A stretch of 23,869 nucleotides of DNA from SURF-21 sp964529285 (GTDB taxonomy: Bacteria; Actinomycetota; Geothermincolia; Geothermincolales; RBG-13-55-18), in contig CAZGWK010000052.1 in the NCBI GenBank assembly GCA_964529285.1, positions 1 to 23,869 of the forward strand. Direction: 5' to 3'. Made by a program: the position numbers and the translations under genes. The notes below the pieces were generated by a model. The model made no database searches. It was not told the DNA's origin and saw only the letters and a program-made list of their open reading frames with translations. Of this stretch, positions 1 through 7,808 are shown in pieces. Position 1 is the stretch's first letter. Every line of letters begins with the position of its first letter.

Positions 1-171
1 GTCACCCTCCGGGTGCCGCTGTCGCTTACGCGATGCAAACCGTTGGGCGTTATTGTTCACACGAATGGGGCTCTACAACGTGCGTGGCAGCGCAGACGGC
101 TGCGTATGGGTGAGGGGACATAACAGGCTTAAGGGACATAAGGAGCTCGCAAGATAAGCTTTCGGGCCTGA
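1..171. other. Non-coding region upstream of the pdxS promoter
   Basis: I see no convincing gene here. Small inverted repeats are visible: CACCC/GGGTG at 3-15 and CGCAG/CTGCG around ACGG at 91-104. The 9-mer GGGACATAA occurs twice, at 115-123 and 133-141. The first 50 bases loosely resemble part of the G+C-rich repeat at the other end of the window, but the match is too patchy to call. The region is probably the 3' flank of an upstream gene outside the window. Confidence 0.5.
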
Positions 172-200
172 TTGATAGCGCTATAGCTATGAGCTATGAT
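172..200 (+). promoter_or_regulatory. Sigma-A-type promoter of pdxS, overlapping GCTAT repeats
   Basis: A -35 box TTGATA (172-177) and a -10 box TATGAT (195-200) are separated by 17 bases, the optimal spacing. GCTAT occurs three times in the spacer and -10 region (180-184, 186-190, 193-197), and AGCTATG is a perfect 7-base tandem repeat at 185-198. ATAGCT/AGCTAT also forms an inverted repeat (183-197). Repeats placed over a promoter suggest an operator. Transcription would start near 207, leaving a leader of about 55 bases before pdxS. Confidence 0.65.
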
Positions 201-212
201 TAAAAATAGGGT

Positions 213-230
213 AGCCCGAGGTGGGCTTTT
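213..230 (+). terminator. Terminator-like hairpin in the pdxS leader
   Basis: AGCCC (213-217) and GGGCT (223-227) form a 5-bp stem around GAGGT, followed by TTTTATTAATA. The stem is short. It could end upstream transcription, act as an attenuator downstream of the promoter at 172-200, or cap and stabilise the 5' end of the pdx mRNA. The sequence alone does not separate these options. Confidence 0.4.
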
Positions 231-244
231 ATTAATAGGAAGGG

Positions 245-259
245 TCTGGAGGGACCAGA
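245..259 (+). promoter_or_regulatory. Hairpin holding the pdxS ribosome binding site
   Basis: TCTGG (245-249) pairs perfectly with CCAGA (255-259) around loop AGGGA. The Shine-Dalgarno sequence GGAGGG (248-253) sits partly in the stem and partly in the loop, 9 bases before the ATG. The fold could modulate pdxS translation, but a 5-bp stem may form by chance. Confidence 0.35.
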
Positions 260-262
260 GAT

Positions 263-1147
263 ATGGAAGAAAAAGGTACGTTGAGGGTTAAGACGGGCCT
301 GGCCGAGATGCTCAAGGGCGGAGTGATCATGGACGTTACCACGGTCGAGCAGGCGGTGATCGCCGAGGAAGCCGGAGCGGTGGCCGTGATGGCGCTGGAG
401 CGGGTGCCCGCTGATATCCGGGCGCAAGGCGGCGTTGCCAGGATGGCGGACCCCTCCGTGGTCGAGGCAATCATGGAGGCGGTGACCATACCGGTAATGG
501 CAAAAGCCCGCATCGGCCATTTCGTGGAAGCGCAGATCCTGGAGGCGCTCGGCGTTGACTACGTGGACGAGAGTGAGGTACTGACCCCTGCCGACGAAAA
601 ACACCATATAGATAAGTGGCAGTTCACGGTGCCCTTCGTGTGCGGCGCGATAAACCTCGGAGAAGCGTTGCGCCGCATAGGAGAGGGGGCGGCCATGATA
701 CGCACCAAGGGCGAAGCGGGTACGGGCAACGTGGTTGAGGCGGTACGCCACATGCGTACTATCAACAGCGAGATCAAGAAACTCAGCGTGGCTCCCGAAG
801 ACGAGCTCATGGCGGCCGCGAAAGAGACAGGAGCTCCTTACGACCTCGTTTGCTGGGTGGCCGGGAATGGACGGCTTCCCGTGGTGAACTTCTCCGCGGG
901 AGGCATCGCGACACCCGCGGACGCGGCGATGATGATGCAGCTGGGAGCCGATGGGGTTTTCGTGGGGTCGGGAATATTCAAGTCGGAGGATCCAGGGTCG
1001 CGAGCTCGCGCCATCGTGCGTGCCACCACCCATTTCAACGATCCCAAGCTGCTGGCGGAGGTCTCCCGCGGTATCGGAAGCGCCATGGCGGGGCAGGAGA
1101 TCTCGCAGATAGGACACGAGAACCTCATACAGTTCCGCGGCTGGTGA
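263..1147 (+). CDS. pdxS: Pyridoxal 5'-phosphate synthase, PdxS lyase subunit
   Basis: PdxS makes PLP (vitamin B6) in the cytosol from ribose 5-phosphate, glyceraldehyde 3-phosphate and ammonia supplied by PdxT; the family assembles as a dodecamer core decorated by PdxT. The 294-residue length is normal for this (beta/alpha)8-barrel. Asp24 lies in VIMDVTT. Lys81 lies in VMAKARIGH, the lysine that binds the sugar phosphate, and Lys149 in RTKGEAGTGN is the second catalytic lysine. The phosphate-binding glycine motifs FSAGGIATP and GVFVGSGIF are intact. The ATG follows GGAGGG by 9 bases. pdxT follows after 35 bases, the classic pdxST pair, so this organism uses the DXP-independent B6 route. Confidence 0.98.
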   Translation: MEEKGTLRVKTGLAEMLKGGVIMDVTTVEQAVIAEEAGAVAVMALERVPADIRAQGGVARMADPSVVEAIMEAVTIPVMAKARIGHFVEAQILEALGVDYVDESEVLTPADEKHHIDKWQFTVPFVCGAINLGEALRRIGEGAAMIRTKGEAGTGNVVEAVRHMRTINSEIKKLSVAPEDELMAAAKETGAPYDLVCWVAGNGRLPVVNFSAGGIATPADAAMMMQLGADGVFVGSGIFKSEDPGSRARAIVRATTHFNDPKLLAEVSRGIGSAMAGQEISQIGHENLIQFRGW

Positions 1148-1182
1148 TAGCGCGGAACTCCCGTTGTGAGGAAAGGGATCAA

Positions 1183-1773
1183 ATGAAAAAACCGACCATA
1201 GGCGTGCTCGCGCTGCAAGGAGCGGTACGCGAGCATCTGCAGATGATCGAGGCATGTGGAGCTCGAGGGGTCGCCTTGAAATACCCCGCCGAGCTCCATT
1301 TGTGCGATGGCCTGATCATCCCCGGTGGAGAGAGCACTACCATCGGGAAACTGATGGTCGCCTGCGGGTTCCTGGAAGAGGTCCGCACTCTCGGCGGCAA
1401 GGGAGTACCCATGTATGGGACCTGCGCGGGCCTTATCATTATGGCGCAACGCATCACCGAGGGAGACCAGCCGCTATTGGGCCTGATGGATATAACCGCA
1501 AGAAGAAACGCTTTCGGGCGGCAGGTCGAAAGTTTCGAGACCGACCTGCTTATAGAGGAAATCGCGGAGAATCCCACGCCCTTCCGGGCCGTTTTCATAC
1601 GCGCCCCATGGATCGATGAGGCGGGGCCCGGAGTTAAGGTCATGGGCGAGTTCGGGGGCAAGGCGGTCATGGCACGCGAGGACGGCATGCTGGTTTCCGC
1701 CTTTCATCCGGAACTGGCCGGCGACGACAGGGTACACCGCTATTTCCTGAGCATGGTCCAGGAAGCAGGATGA
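1183..1773 (+). CDS. pdxT: Pyridoxal 5'-phosphate synthase, PdxT glutaminase subunit
   Basis: PdxT is the class I glutamine amidotransferase that hydrolyses glutamine and channels ammonia to PdxS. The 196-residue protein starts with the family N-terminus IGVLALQGAVREH. It has the oxyanion motif PGGESTT (residues 47-53), nucleophile Cys81 in GTCAGLI, and the His175/Glu177 pair in FHPEL, so the catalytic triad is complete. The ATG at 1183 follows GAGGAAAGGG and gives the normal family length. An in-frame extension back to 850 would overlap pdxS and is not credible. It should be co-transcribed with pdxS. Confidence 0.97.
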   Translation: MKKPTIGVLALQGAVREHLQMIEACGARGVALKYPAELHLCDGLIIPGGESTTIGKLMVACGFLEEVRTLGGKGVPMYGTCAGLIIMAQRITEGDQPLLGLMDITARRNAFGRQVESFETDLLIEEIAENPTPFRAVFIRAPWIDEAGPGVKVMGEFGGKAVMAREDGMLVSAFHPELAGDDRVHRYFLSMVQEAG

Positions 1774-1808
1774 GGTAGAAGGCGGTTCACCCGAGACAGG
1801 AGGAAAAG

Positions 1809-2564
1809 ATGTCGGGACATTCCAAATGGTCATCGATAAAGCACAAAAAAGGCGCCCAGGACGCCAAGCGCGGCCAGATGTTCAGCAAACTGTCGCGTGC
1901 GATAATCGTTGCCGCCCGTGAGGGAGGGGGCAACCCCGAAGCTAACGTCGCGCTTGCAAACGCCATAGAGAAAGCGAAGAGCTATTCCATGCCCAAGGAC
2001 AATATCGAGAGGGCCGTCAAGCGCGGAACCGGGGAGGGTTCCGGCGAGGCGTTCGAGAAGATTATCTACGAGGGATATGGAGCAAACGGAGTGGCGATAA
2101 TGGTGGACGTGATGACCGACAACCGCAACCGTGCCGCGGCGGACATCCGGCGCATCTTCTCCCGAACCGGCGGCAGCCTGGGAACCTCGGGTTCAGTAGC
2201 GTGGATGTTCGAGAAAAAGGGGATCATCATAGTGAACAAGGATTCCGGAGTGGACGAGGATGCCTTGCTGGAGACGGCACTGGAGACCGGTGCGGAGGAT
2301 ATGACCAGCGAGGACGATCACTGGGAGATAATCGCCGAAGCCGAATCGTTCCGCGACGTCGTCGAAGCCTTGAAAGAAGCCGGGTTCGGGCTGTCCTCTG
2401 CGGAGGTGACCATGCTTCCCCAGAACACGGTGAAGCTGGACAAGGATTCCGCCAAGAAGGTACTGCGGCTGGTGGATGCCCTGGAGGACTACGAGGACGT
2501 CCAGGAGGTATACGCCAATTTTGATATATCCGACGAGATATTGCAGGAGCTGTCCGAGGATTAA
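1809..2564 (+). CDS. YebC/PmpR-family regulator or translation factor
   Basis: This is a 251-residue YebC/PmpR/TACO1 family protein. The hallmark N-terminus SGHSKWSSIKHKKG is followed by a helical DNA/RNA-binding domain (residues 1-80), then the two alpha/beta domains with YEGYGANGVAIMVD and TDNRNRAAADIRRIF. Members have been described as transcriptional regulators (PmpR) and more recently as ribosome-associated factors that relieve stalling on proline-rich stretches. Which role applies here cannot be read from sequence. A strong AGGAGG precedes the ATG. It stands between pdxT and ruvC; yebC next to ruvC is a widely conserved arrangement, and the 13-base gap to ruvC implies one transcript. 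Confidence 0.96.
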   Translation: MSGHSKWSSIKHKKGAQDAKRGQMFSKLSRAIIVAAREGGGNPEANVALANAIEKAKSYSMPKDNIERAVKRGTGEGSGEAFEKIIYEGYGANGVAIMVDVMTDNRNRAAADIRRIFSRTGGSLGTSGSVAWMFEKKGIIIVNKDSGVDEDALLETALETGAEDMTSEDDHWEIIAEAESFRDVVEALKEAGFGLSSAEVTMLPQNTVKLDKDSAKKVLRLVDALEDYEDVQEVYANFDISDEILQELSED

Positions 2565-2577
2565 GGCACGGTAGTCC

Positions 2578-3126
2578 ATGATCATTATGGGGATCGACCC
2601 CGGGCTCGCTTCGACCGGTTACGGGGTGGTGGAGAAGCGGGAAGGCCGGCTGCGTTCTCTCGGTTTTGGAGGGATAAATACATCTTCTCGCGAGCCGTTG
2701 TCGGCGCGTCTTGATAAGATTTACGCAGAGGTAAGAGAACTGATCGAGCGTTTTGGACCGGACTTGCTGGTCCTCGAGGAGCTTTTTTTCAATAAGAATG
2801 CTCGCAGTGCGATGGTAGTCGGACAGGCCAGGGGTGGCATAATCCTCGCTGCGGCACATGCTGGCGTGGTAGTCGAGGAATATACTCCATTGCAGGTAAA
2901 ACAGACACTGGTCGGGCACGGGCGCGCCGACAAGAGGCAGGTGGAGTACATGGTCCGTACCCTGCTCTGCATCGAGGAGGAGATCGGCTCCTCGCATGCC
3001 AGCGACGCGCTCGCCCTGGCGATTTGTCATGCCCACAGTGAAAGGATGCGCGGCCGCCTGGAAGAAGCGATGCAGGGCAAACAGGCGCAGAAAAAGCCCG
3101 CTCACAAGAAAAGGAACGTACAGTGA
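2578..3126 (+). CDS. ruvC: Holliday junction resolvase RuvC
   Basis: RuvC is the dimeric endonuclease that cuts four-way junctions during recombinational repair, working with RuvAB. The 182-residue RNase H-fold protein has Asp7 in MGIDPGLASTGYG, the acidic centre LVLEELFFNKN, and the C-terminal acidic residues of SHASDALALA, so the metal-binding carboxylates are present. The C-terminus is a short basic tail rich in Lys and Gln that varies in the family. The ribosome binding site before ATG 2578 is weak, so translation may be coupled to yebC; ATG 2587 is a less likely start. ruvA follows after 43 bases. Confidence 0.97.
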   Translation: MIIMGIDPGLASTGYGVVEKREGRLRSLGFGGINTSSREPLSARLDKIYAEVRELIERFGPDLLVLEELFFNKNARSAMVVGQARGGIILAAAHAGVVVEEYTPLQVKQTLVGHGRADKRQVEYMVRTLLCIEEEIGSSHASDALALAICHAHSERMRGRLEEAMQGKQAQKKPAHKKRNVQ

Positions 3127-3169
3127 ACGGCATGCGGAAGGCGCCTGCGGAGAGAAAGAGGGATGGGCC

Positions 3170-3766
3170 TTGATAGATTTCGTGGAGGGCGTGCTGGCGG
3201 AGAAGGGCGAGGACAGGGTGGTCGTAGCACTGGGGGGATTAGGGCTGGCCCTGTTCCTGTCCCATCCCACCCTTCAGGGTTTGCCGCCCAAGGGTAAAAA
3301 AGTGAAGCTATACAGCTATCTCCACGTAAAAGAGGACGTGGTACAGCTATACGGTTTTTCGGACCGCAAGGAAAGGGACATCTTCCTCGAGCTCTTGGCG
3401 GTCACCGGCATCGGACCCAAGGTGGCGCTGGCGGTGCTCTCGGCCTACGAGCCTGATGCCTTCGTGCGCATTGTCGCCTGTGAGGACCTGGATGCCATAA
3501 CAGCTGTTTCGGGAGTGGGGAAGAAGAGCGGTCAGAGGATTATCCTGGAGTTAAGGGACAGATTGGCCCCCCTCGTCGGCGACCTGGGCATTGCTGCACA
3601 CGGTCCGGATGGGAGCGACCAAGCGCGTGAAGCGCGTGAAGCCCTGAAGGGACTGGGGTACAGCGCGAAGGAAACAAGTCGTGCTCTGGAGGGATACACG
3701 GCGAACGAGCCGTGCGTGGAGGACATGATAAAGTACGCCCTCAAGAGGTTGGGAGGCAGCGTATAG
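3170..3766 (+). CDS. ruvA: Holliday junction branch migration protein RuvA (TTG start)
   Basis: RuvA binds the four-way junction and loads the RuvB motors. The 198-residue protein begins IDFVEGVLAEK, equivalent to the usual MIAFLRG start of the OB-fold domain. It contains the helix-hairpin-helix segments LAVTGIGPKVALAVLS and VSGVGKKSGQRIILELRD, then the C-terminal domain that contacts RuvB (residues about 150-198). TTG 3170 is the best start: it gives the family N-terminus and has AGAGGGA upstream. The in-frame ATG at 2996 lies deep inside ruvC and would add 58 unrelated residues. RVVVALGGLGLALFLS matches the second OB-fold strand. Confidence 0.95.
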   Translation: MIDFVEGVLAEKGEDRVVVALGGLGLALFLSHPTLQGLPPKGKKVKLYSYLHVKEDVVQLYGFSDRKERDIFLELLAVTGIGPKVALAVLSAYEPDAFVRIVACEDLDAITAVSGVGKKSGQRIILELRDRLAPLVGDLGIAAHGPDGSDQAREAREALKGLGYSAKETSRALEGYTANEPCVEDMIKYALKRLGGSV

Positions 3767-3857
3767 GGCGGCCACAGGAATCGGATGCGGCCGCGAAGAA
3801 GTAGTGTAACGAGGAAGCACCGGAACTCGGCGTACGCATGCGGAAGGTAGAAGCGAG

Positions 3858-4913
3858 ATGAAAGATGACCGCGAGGAGATAAGCGGGGATCTCGAGGTGG
3901 GAGAGGAGCGCCTGCTCGATCCGGAGGCGAGGGAAGACGAGCAGGAATTCGATATCAGCCTGCGTCCCAGATGGATATCGGAGTTCATCGGGCAGGATCG
4001 CATACGTGAGCACCTCGAGATCTTCATCGCCGCGGCGCGGGAACGCAAGGAGTCGCTCGACCACGTGATCATCTCGGGCCCGCCCGGGCTGGGTAAGACC
4101 ACCCTGGCGGGAATCATCGCAAACGAGATGGGGGTTGCCTGCAAGCAAACATCCGGACCCGCGCTGGAACGTGCCGGGGATCTCGCCTCTATCCTCACCA
4201 ACCTGGAACCGGGCGAGGTTCTCTTTATCGATGAGATGCACCGGCTCAACCGTGTCGTAGAGGAGGTTCTCTATCCTGCCATGGAGGATTTCAAGCTGGA
4301 CATCGTGGTAGGAAAAGGGCCGGCGGCGCGCTCCATAAGACTCGACCTCCCTCCGTTCACCCTGGTGGGTGCGACCACCCGTGCCGGGCTGCTTACCTCG
4401 CCGCTACGCGACCGCTTTGGCGTACAGAGCCGTCTGGATTATTACAACCAGGATGAGATAAACGCGATTATCAAGCGCTCGGCGCGCATACTCGGAGTGG
4501 ATATCGAGGGCGAGGGGGCGCGGGAGCTGGCGAGGCGATCGCGGGGCACCCCGCGTATCGCCAACCGTCTCCTGCGTCGCGTAAGGGATTATGCCCAGGT
4601 GAGGGCGGAAGGTATTATCGACTACGACGTGGCGTGCGAGGCGCTGGTCCTGTTCGAGGTGGATGAGATGGGCCTGGATAAGGTGGACAAGATGATCCTG
4701 CACACCATAGTGCGCAAATTCGGCGGGGGGCCGGTGGGCGTGAACACCCTGGCCGTATCGATAGGGGAGGAGATCGATACCATCGAGGAGGTCTACGAGC
4801 CATACCTGTTGCAGATAGGTTTCATGCAGCGCACGCCGCGCGGCAGGGTGGCAACGGAAAACGCATACCGGCACCTGGGCCTGGGCAAGGACAGCGAGAA
4901 TACACTCTTTTGA
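3858..4913 (+). CDS. ruvB: Holliday junction ATP-dependent DNA helicase RuvB
   Basis: RuvB is the hexameric AAA+ motor that drives branch migration. In the 351-residue protein the Walker A motif is GPPGLGKTT. Walker B is FIDEMHR, with Met where Ile is usual. Sensor 1 is VGATTRAG, sensor 2 is RSRGTPRIANRLLRR, and the winged-helix end carries FGGGPVGVNTLA and TPRGRVAT. The N-terminus before SLRPRWISEFIGQ is acidic and slightly longer than in many homologues. ATG 3858 follows GGAAGG at a somewhat long spacing. It completes a ruvCAB cluster. A 91-base gap without a gene separates it from ruvA. Confidence 0.98.
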   Translation: MKDDREEISGDLEVGEERLLDPEAREDEQEFDISLRPRWISEFIGQDRIREHLEIFIAAARERKESLDHVIISGPPGLGKTTLAGIIANEMGVACKQTSGPALERAGDLASILTNLEPGEVLFIDEMHRLNRVVEEVLYPAMEDFKLDIVVGKGPAARSIRLDLPPFTLVGATTRAGLLTSPLRDRFGVQSRLDYYNQDEINAIIKRSARILGVDIEGEGARELARRSRGTPRIANRLLRRVRDYAQVRAEGIIDYDVACEALVLFEVDEMGLDKVDKMILHTIVRKFGGGPVGVNTLAVSIGEEIDTIEEVYEPYLLQIGFMQRTPRGRVATENAYRHLGLGKDSENTLF

Positions 4914-5027
4914 GATGCGGGAACGACGCATGACGATCATATCTCCGGGTAAGCTCGAGGGAGCCGATGGTGAGCCCCGCTCGCGGCATGGCGCGCCTAA
5001 ACAGACGTACCCGCGGGGGCGACGGTG

Positions 5028-5582
5028 ATGGGCGGGATCATCGTGGATACCTGCTGCGGTCCCTGCGCCCTACCCGCCCTGCGTATCTTCACAGCGCCGG
5101 AATACGCGGCTCACTACCTCTTCTACAATCCCAACGTCCACCCGTTCAGAGAATATCGCCGGCGCCTGGAGACATTCGAGACCCTGATGGCGGAAGAGGG
5201 CCTCGAGTACTCCGTTATCCCTTACGAGCCTGAGGAGTGGATAAGGGCCGTTGCCTACAGGGAGGAGAGCCGCTGCGAGATCTGCTACCGCCTGCGCTTG
5301 CGCAAGACGGCCGACGTCGCGCTCGAGGAGGGCTACGAGGCCCTGACCACCACTCTATTCGCCAGCCCTTACCAGGACCACGAGCTTGTAGGCCTCATAG
5401 GCAAGTCGATATGCCGCAGCCGCGGACTGGAGTTCGTCGCGTGGGACGGCAGGGAGGTCTATTACGAGGCTATCGCCGAAGCCCGAGCGAGGGGCATGTA
5501 TACTCAACCCTATTGCGGCTGCCTGTTGAGCGAACGGGAACGCTACGACCGTGGCCGCCGCGCGGCGGGCAAGGATGGCTGA
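5028..5582 (+). CDS. queH: Epoxyqueuosine reductase QueH
   Basis: QueH (former DUF208) reduces epoxyqueuosine to queuosine at the wobble base of GUN-anticodon tRNAs; it is an Fe-S enzyme unrelated to QueG. The 184-residue protein has the family cysteines: Cys9-Cys10-x-x-Cys13 in DTCCGPC, Cys83-x-x-Cys86 in RCEICYRLRL, and Cys163/Cys165 in PYCGCL. The family motif LTTTLFASPYQ is also present. GTG 5025 directly precedes ATG 5028 and could serve instead; GGGGG lies about 8 bases upstream of the ATG. queA starts 6 bases after its stop and tgt follows, so the genomic context agrees with the call. Confidence 0.95.
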   Translation: MGGIIVDTCCGPCALPALRIFTAPEYAAHYLFYNPNVHPFREYRRRLETFETLMAEEGLEYSVIPYEPEEWIRAVAYREESRCEICYRLRLRKTADVALEEGYEALTTTLFASPYQDHELVGLIGKSICRSRGLEFVAWDGREVYYEAIAEARARGMYTQPYCGCLLSERERYDRGRRAAGKDG

Positions 5583-5588
5583 CGGTTC

Positions 5589-6647
5589 ATGCGCACACAA
5601 CTCTTCGATTACCATCTCCCCCCCGGGCTGGTCGCCCAACGCCCCGCAGATACGAGGGCGGGCTCACGCCTGCTCGCAGTTGATTGCGAGGGCGGGGTGA
5701 TCGAACACCGCAGTTTCGCGGACCTGCCCTCTTACCTCGAGGAAGGGGACTGCATGGTCTTCAATGCCAGCCGCGTGCGGCGTGCGCGCCTGCGCGGCCG
5801 GAAAGAGGCAAGCGGAGGAGAGGTGGAGCTGCTGCTCCTATCGTCCCGCGCGGATGGTACCTGGGGAGCGCTGGCCCGACCGGCACGGCGTCTGCATCCG
5901 GGCAACATCATCAGTTTCGCGAACGATCTCGAGGCCGAGGTCCTGGAGAAGAAGGAACGGGGAGAGATACGCGTGCGTCTGGGTCCGGGAGAACCCGCGG
6001 CCGTAGAAGCCGCCATCGAGAAGTGCGGCGAAGTGCCCCTGCCGCCTTATATAAAGGAGGAGCTTTCCGATCCGGAGAGATACCAGACGGTCTTCGCAGG
6101 CAGGCTGGGATCCGCCGCTGCCCCCACGGCCGGACTGCATTTCGAGGCCTCAACACTCGATGCACTGGAGAAAAAAGGTGTCAGGCTGGTATTCCTGCAA
6201 CTTGATGTAGGGCTGGATACCTTCCGCCCCATAGAGGAGGAGGAAGTGGAAGACCACCGCATCCACAGCGAGGAGATGGAATTAGGGGAAGAGGCCCGTG
6301 CCAGCATAAACAGAGCTCGCAGAGAGGGGCGCCGTGTCGTTGCGGTGGGCACCACGGTCGTAAGAGCCCTGGAGAGCTCGCTAAGGGAAGGACAGCTGGT
6401 TGCCAGGCGCGGCTCCACGGATCTCTTCATTCACCCCGGTTTCCACTTTCGGATTGTGGACTGCCTGGTAACGAATTTCCACATGCCCCGTTCAAGCCTT
6501 CTCGTGCTCGTATGCGCCTTCGCCGGCCGGGAACTGGTCATGGAAGCATACCGCCGCGCGGTGGAGGAGCGATACCGTTTTCTCAGCTTCGGGGATGCCT
6601 GCTACTTTCACCATACGCGCGGCTGGATGGAACGCGGGGAGCGCTGA
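5589..6647 (+). CDS. queA: S-adenosylmethionine:tRNA ribosyltransferase-isomerase QueA
   Basis: QueA transfers and isomerises the ribosyl group of SAM onto preQ1 in tRNA, giving epoxyqueuosine. The 352-residue length is typical. Family motifs run in order: FDYHLPPGLVAQRPA at the N-terminus, FNASRVRRARLRG (usually FNDTRV..ARL), APTAGLHF, VGTTVVRALES, and FIHPGFHFRIVDCLVTNFHMPRS cut by other segments near the C-terminus. The ATG lies 6 bases after the queH stop, with AAGGA inside the end of queH as the probable ribosome binding site. Its product is the substrate of QueH and its substrate comes from Tgt, so the three adjacent genes form one pathway. Confidence 0.97.
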   Translation: MRTQLFDYHLPPGLVAQRPADTRAGSRLLAVDCEGGVIEHRSFADLPSYLEEGDCMVFNASRVRRARLRGRKEASGGEVELLLLSSRADGTWGALARPARRLHPGNIISFANDLEAEVLEKKERGEIRVRLGPGEPAAVEAAIEKCGEVPLPPYIKEELSDPERYQTVFAGRLGSAAAPTAGLHFEASTLDALEKKGVRLVFLQLDVGLDTFRPIEEEEVEDHRIHSEEMELGEEARASINRARREGRRVVAVGTTVVRALESSLREGQLVARRGSTDLFIHPGFHFRIVDCLVTNFHMPRSSLLVLVCAFAGRELVMEAYRRAVEERYRFLSFGDACYFHHTRGWMERGER

Positions 6648-6648
6648 G

Positions 6649-7767
6649 ATGTTCGATTTCGACATCCTTGGCCGCGATACGGAAACGCGCGCGCGGCTGG
6701 GGCGCATGCACACGGCTCACGGGGAGGTGCTGACACCTGCTTTCATTCCCGTAGGAACCAGGGGAACGGTAAAGGCAATGGCCCCGTGGGAACTGGCGGA
6801 GATCGGATACGAGATGCTCCTGGCCAATACCTACCACCTGTTCCTGCATCCCGGGAGCGACCTGGTGAAAGAAGCGGGGGGGCTGCACGACTTCATGGGA
6901 TGGACGCGCCCCATCCTCACCGACAGCGGGGGCTTCCAGGTGTTCTCCCTGTCGCCGACCCTCGAAGTGGAGCATGAAGGCGTGCGCTTCCGTTCCGTCT
7001 ACGACGGGAGCGAGCAGCAGCTGACGCCCGAGGTGGCCGTGAAGTCCCAGGAGGACCTGGGATCCGACATCGCCATGATCCTCGACCACTGCGTTGCATA
7101 TCCCGCGAGCCGGGAGGAGGTCGAAAGCTCGGTAGAGGTCACCCTGGAGTGGGCCGAGCGTTCTCTAGCGTCCCATACCCTCCGTCAGCAGGCGCTTTTC
7201 GGTATCGTGCAGGGGGGGACTTATACAGACCTGCGGGAACGCAGCGCAGAGAAGACGGTACGCCTGGGGTTCGCAGGCTACGGAGTGGGGGGACTTTCCG
7301 TGGGAGAGCCGCGCGAGGTCATGCTGGATTGCCTGGAGGTACAGGCCGGCATACTGCCCGAGGATGCGCCGCGCCATCTTCTGGGCATCGGAGACCCCGA
7401 GGGGCTGCTGGAGGCGGTGGCGCGGGGCATGGACCTCTTCGACTGCGTGCTTCCCACGCGCCTGGCCCGCAACGGCGTAGCCTTGACCAGGCAAGGCAGG
7501 ATGAACCTGCGCCATGCGCGCTACCGGCGCGACCTGCGCCCCCTGGAGGAGTGCTGTACTTGTCCGGCATGTAAGGGCTTCACGCGCGCATATCTCCGCC
7601 ATCTCCATGCCCTAAAAGAGATCCTCGGACACCGCCTCCTGACCTGGCATAACCTGGTATTCATGCAGCGCCTGCTGCTCGATTGCAGAGCCGCAATCGA
7701 GACTGGTAGAATGGTACAGTTAATCCGGGAATGGAGAGGTTACAGCGAGCGCATCCCGGGGGATTAA
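6649..7767 (+). CDS. tgt: tRNA-guanine transglycosylase
   Basis: Tgt exchanges guanine 34 of GUN tRNAs for preQ1 (bacterial type). The 372-residue TIM-barrel protein has TPAFIPVGTRGTVK near the N-terminus, the active-site Asp in LTDSGGFQVFS, substrate-recognition segments FGIVQGG and GVGGLSVGEP, and the nucleophile Asp of FDCVLPTRLARNG. The zinc site is the C-x-C-x-x-C of CTCPACKGF plus a downstream His in LTWHNLVFM. ATG 6649 is one base past the queA stop, giving translational coupling; the in-frame start at 6595 lies inside queA and is unlikely. No preQ1 synthesis genes (queC-F) are in the window. Confidence 0.97.
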   Translation: MFDFDILGRDTETRARLGRMHTAHGEVLTPAFIPVGTRGTVKAMAPWELAEIGYEMLLANTYHLFLHPGSDLVKEAGGLHDFMGWTRPILTDSGGFQVFSLSPTLEVEHEGVRFRSVYDGSEQQLTPEVAVKSQEDLGSDIAMILDHCVAYPASREEVESSVEVTLEWAERSLASHTLRQQALFGIVQGGTYTDLRERSAEKTVRLGFAGYGVGGLSVGEPREVMLDCLEVQAGILPEDAPRHLLGIGDPEGLLEAVARGMDLFDCVLPTRLARNGVALTRQGRMNLRHARYRRDLRPLEECCTCPACKGFTRAYLRHLHALKEILGHRLLTWHNLVFMQRLLLDCRAAIETGRMVQLIREWRGYSERIPGD

Positions 7768-7808
7768 AGAGGGAATACGCATGAAAGATCATGGGAAGGT
7801 AGGTTGAG

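Noticed and set aside
850..1182. Long N-terminal extension of PdxT
   Set aside because: It would overlap pdxS by about 300 bases; ATG 1183 has a ribosome binding site and gives the standard length.
200..1255. Long open frame on the minus strand opposite pdxS
   Set aside because: A shadow of pdxS codon bias; no recognisable protein motifs and no sensible start region.
2996..3169. 58-residue N-terminal extension of RuvA from an in-frame ATG
   Set aside because: It overlaps the ruvC coding frame and matches nothing in RuvA; TTG 3170 gives the family start and a good ribosome binding site.
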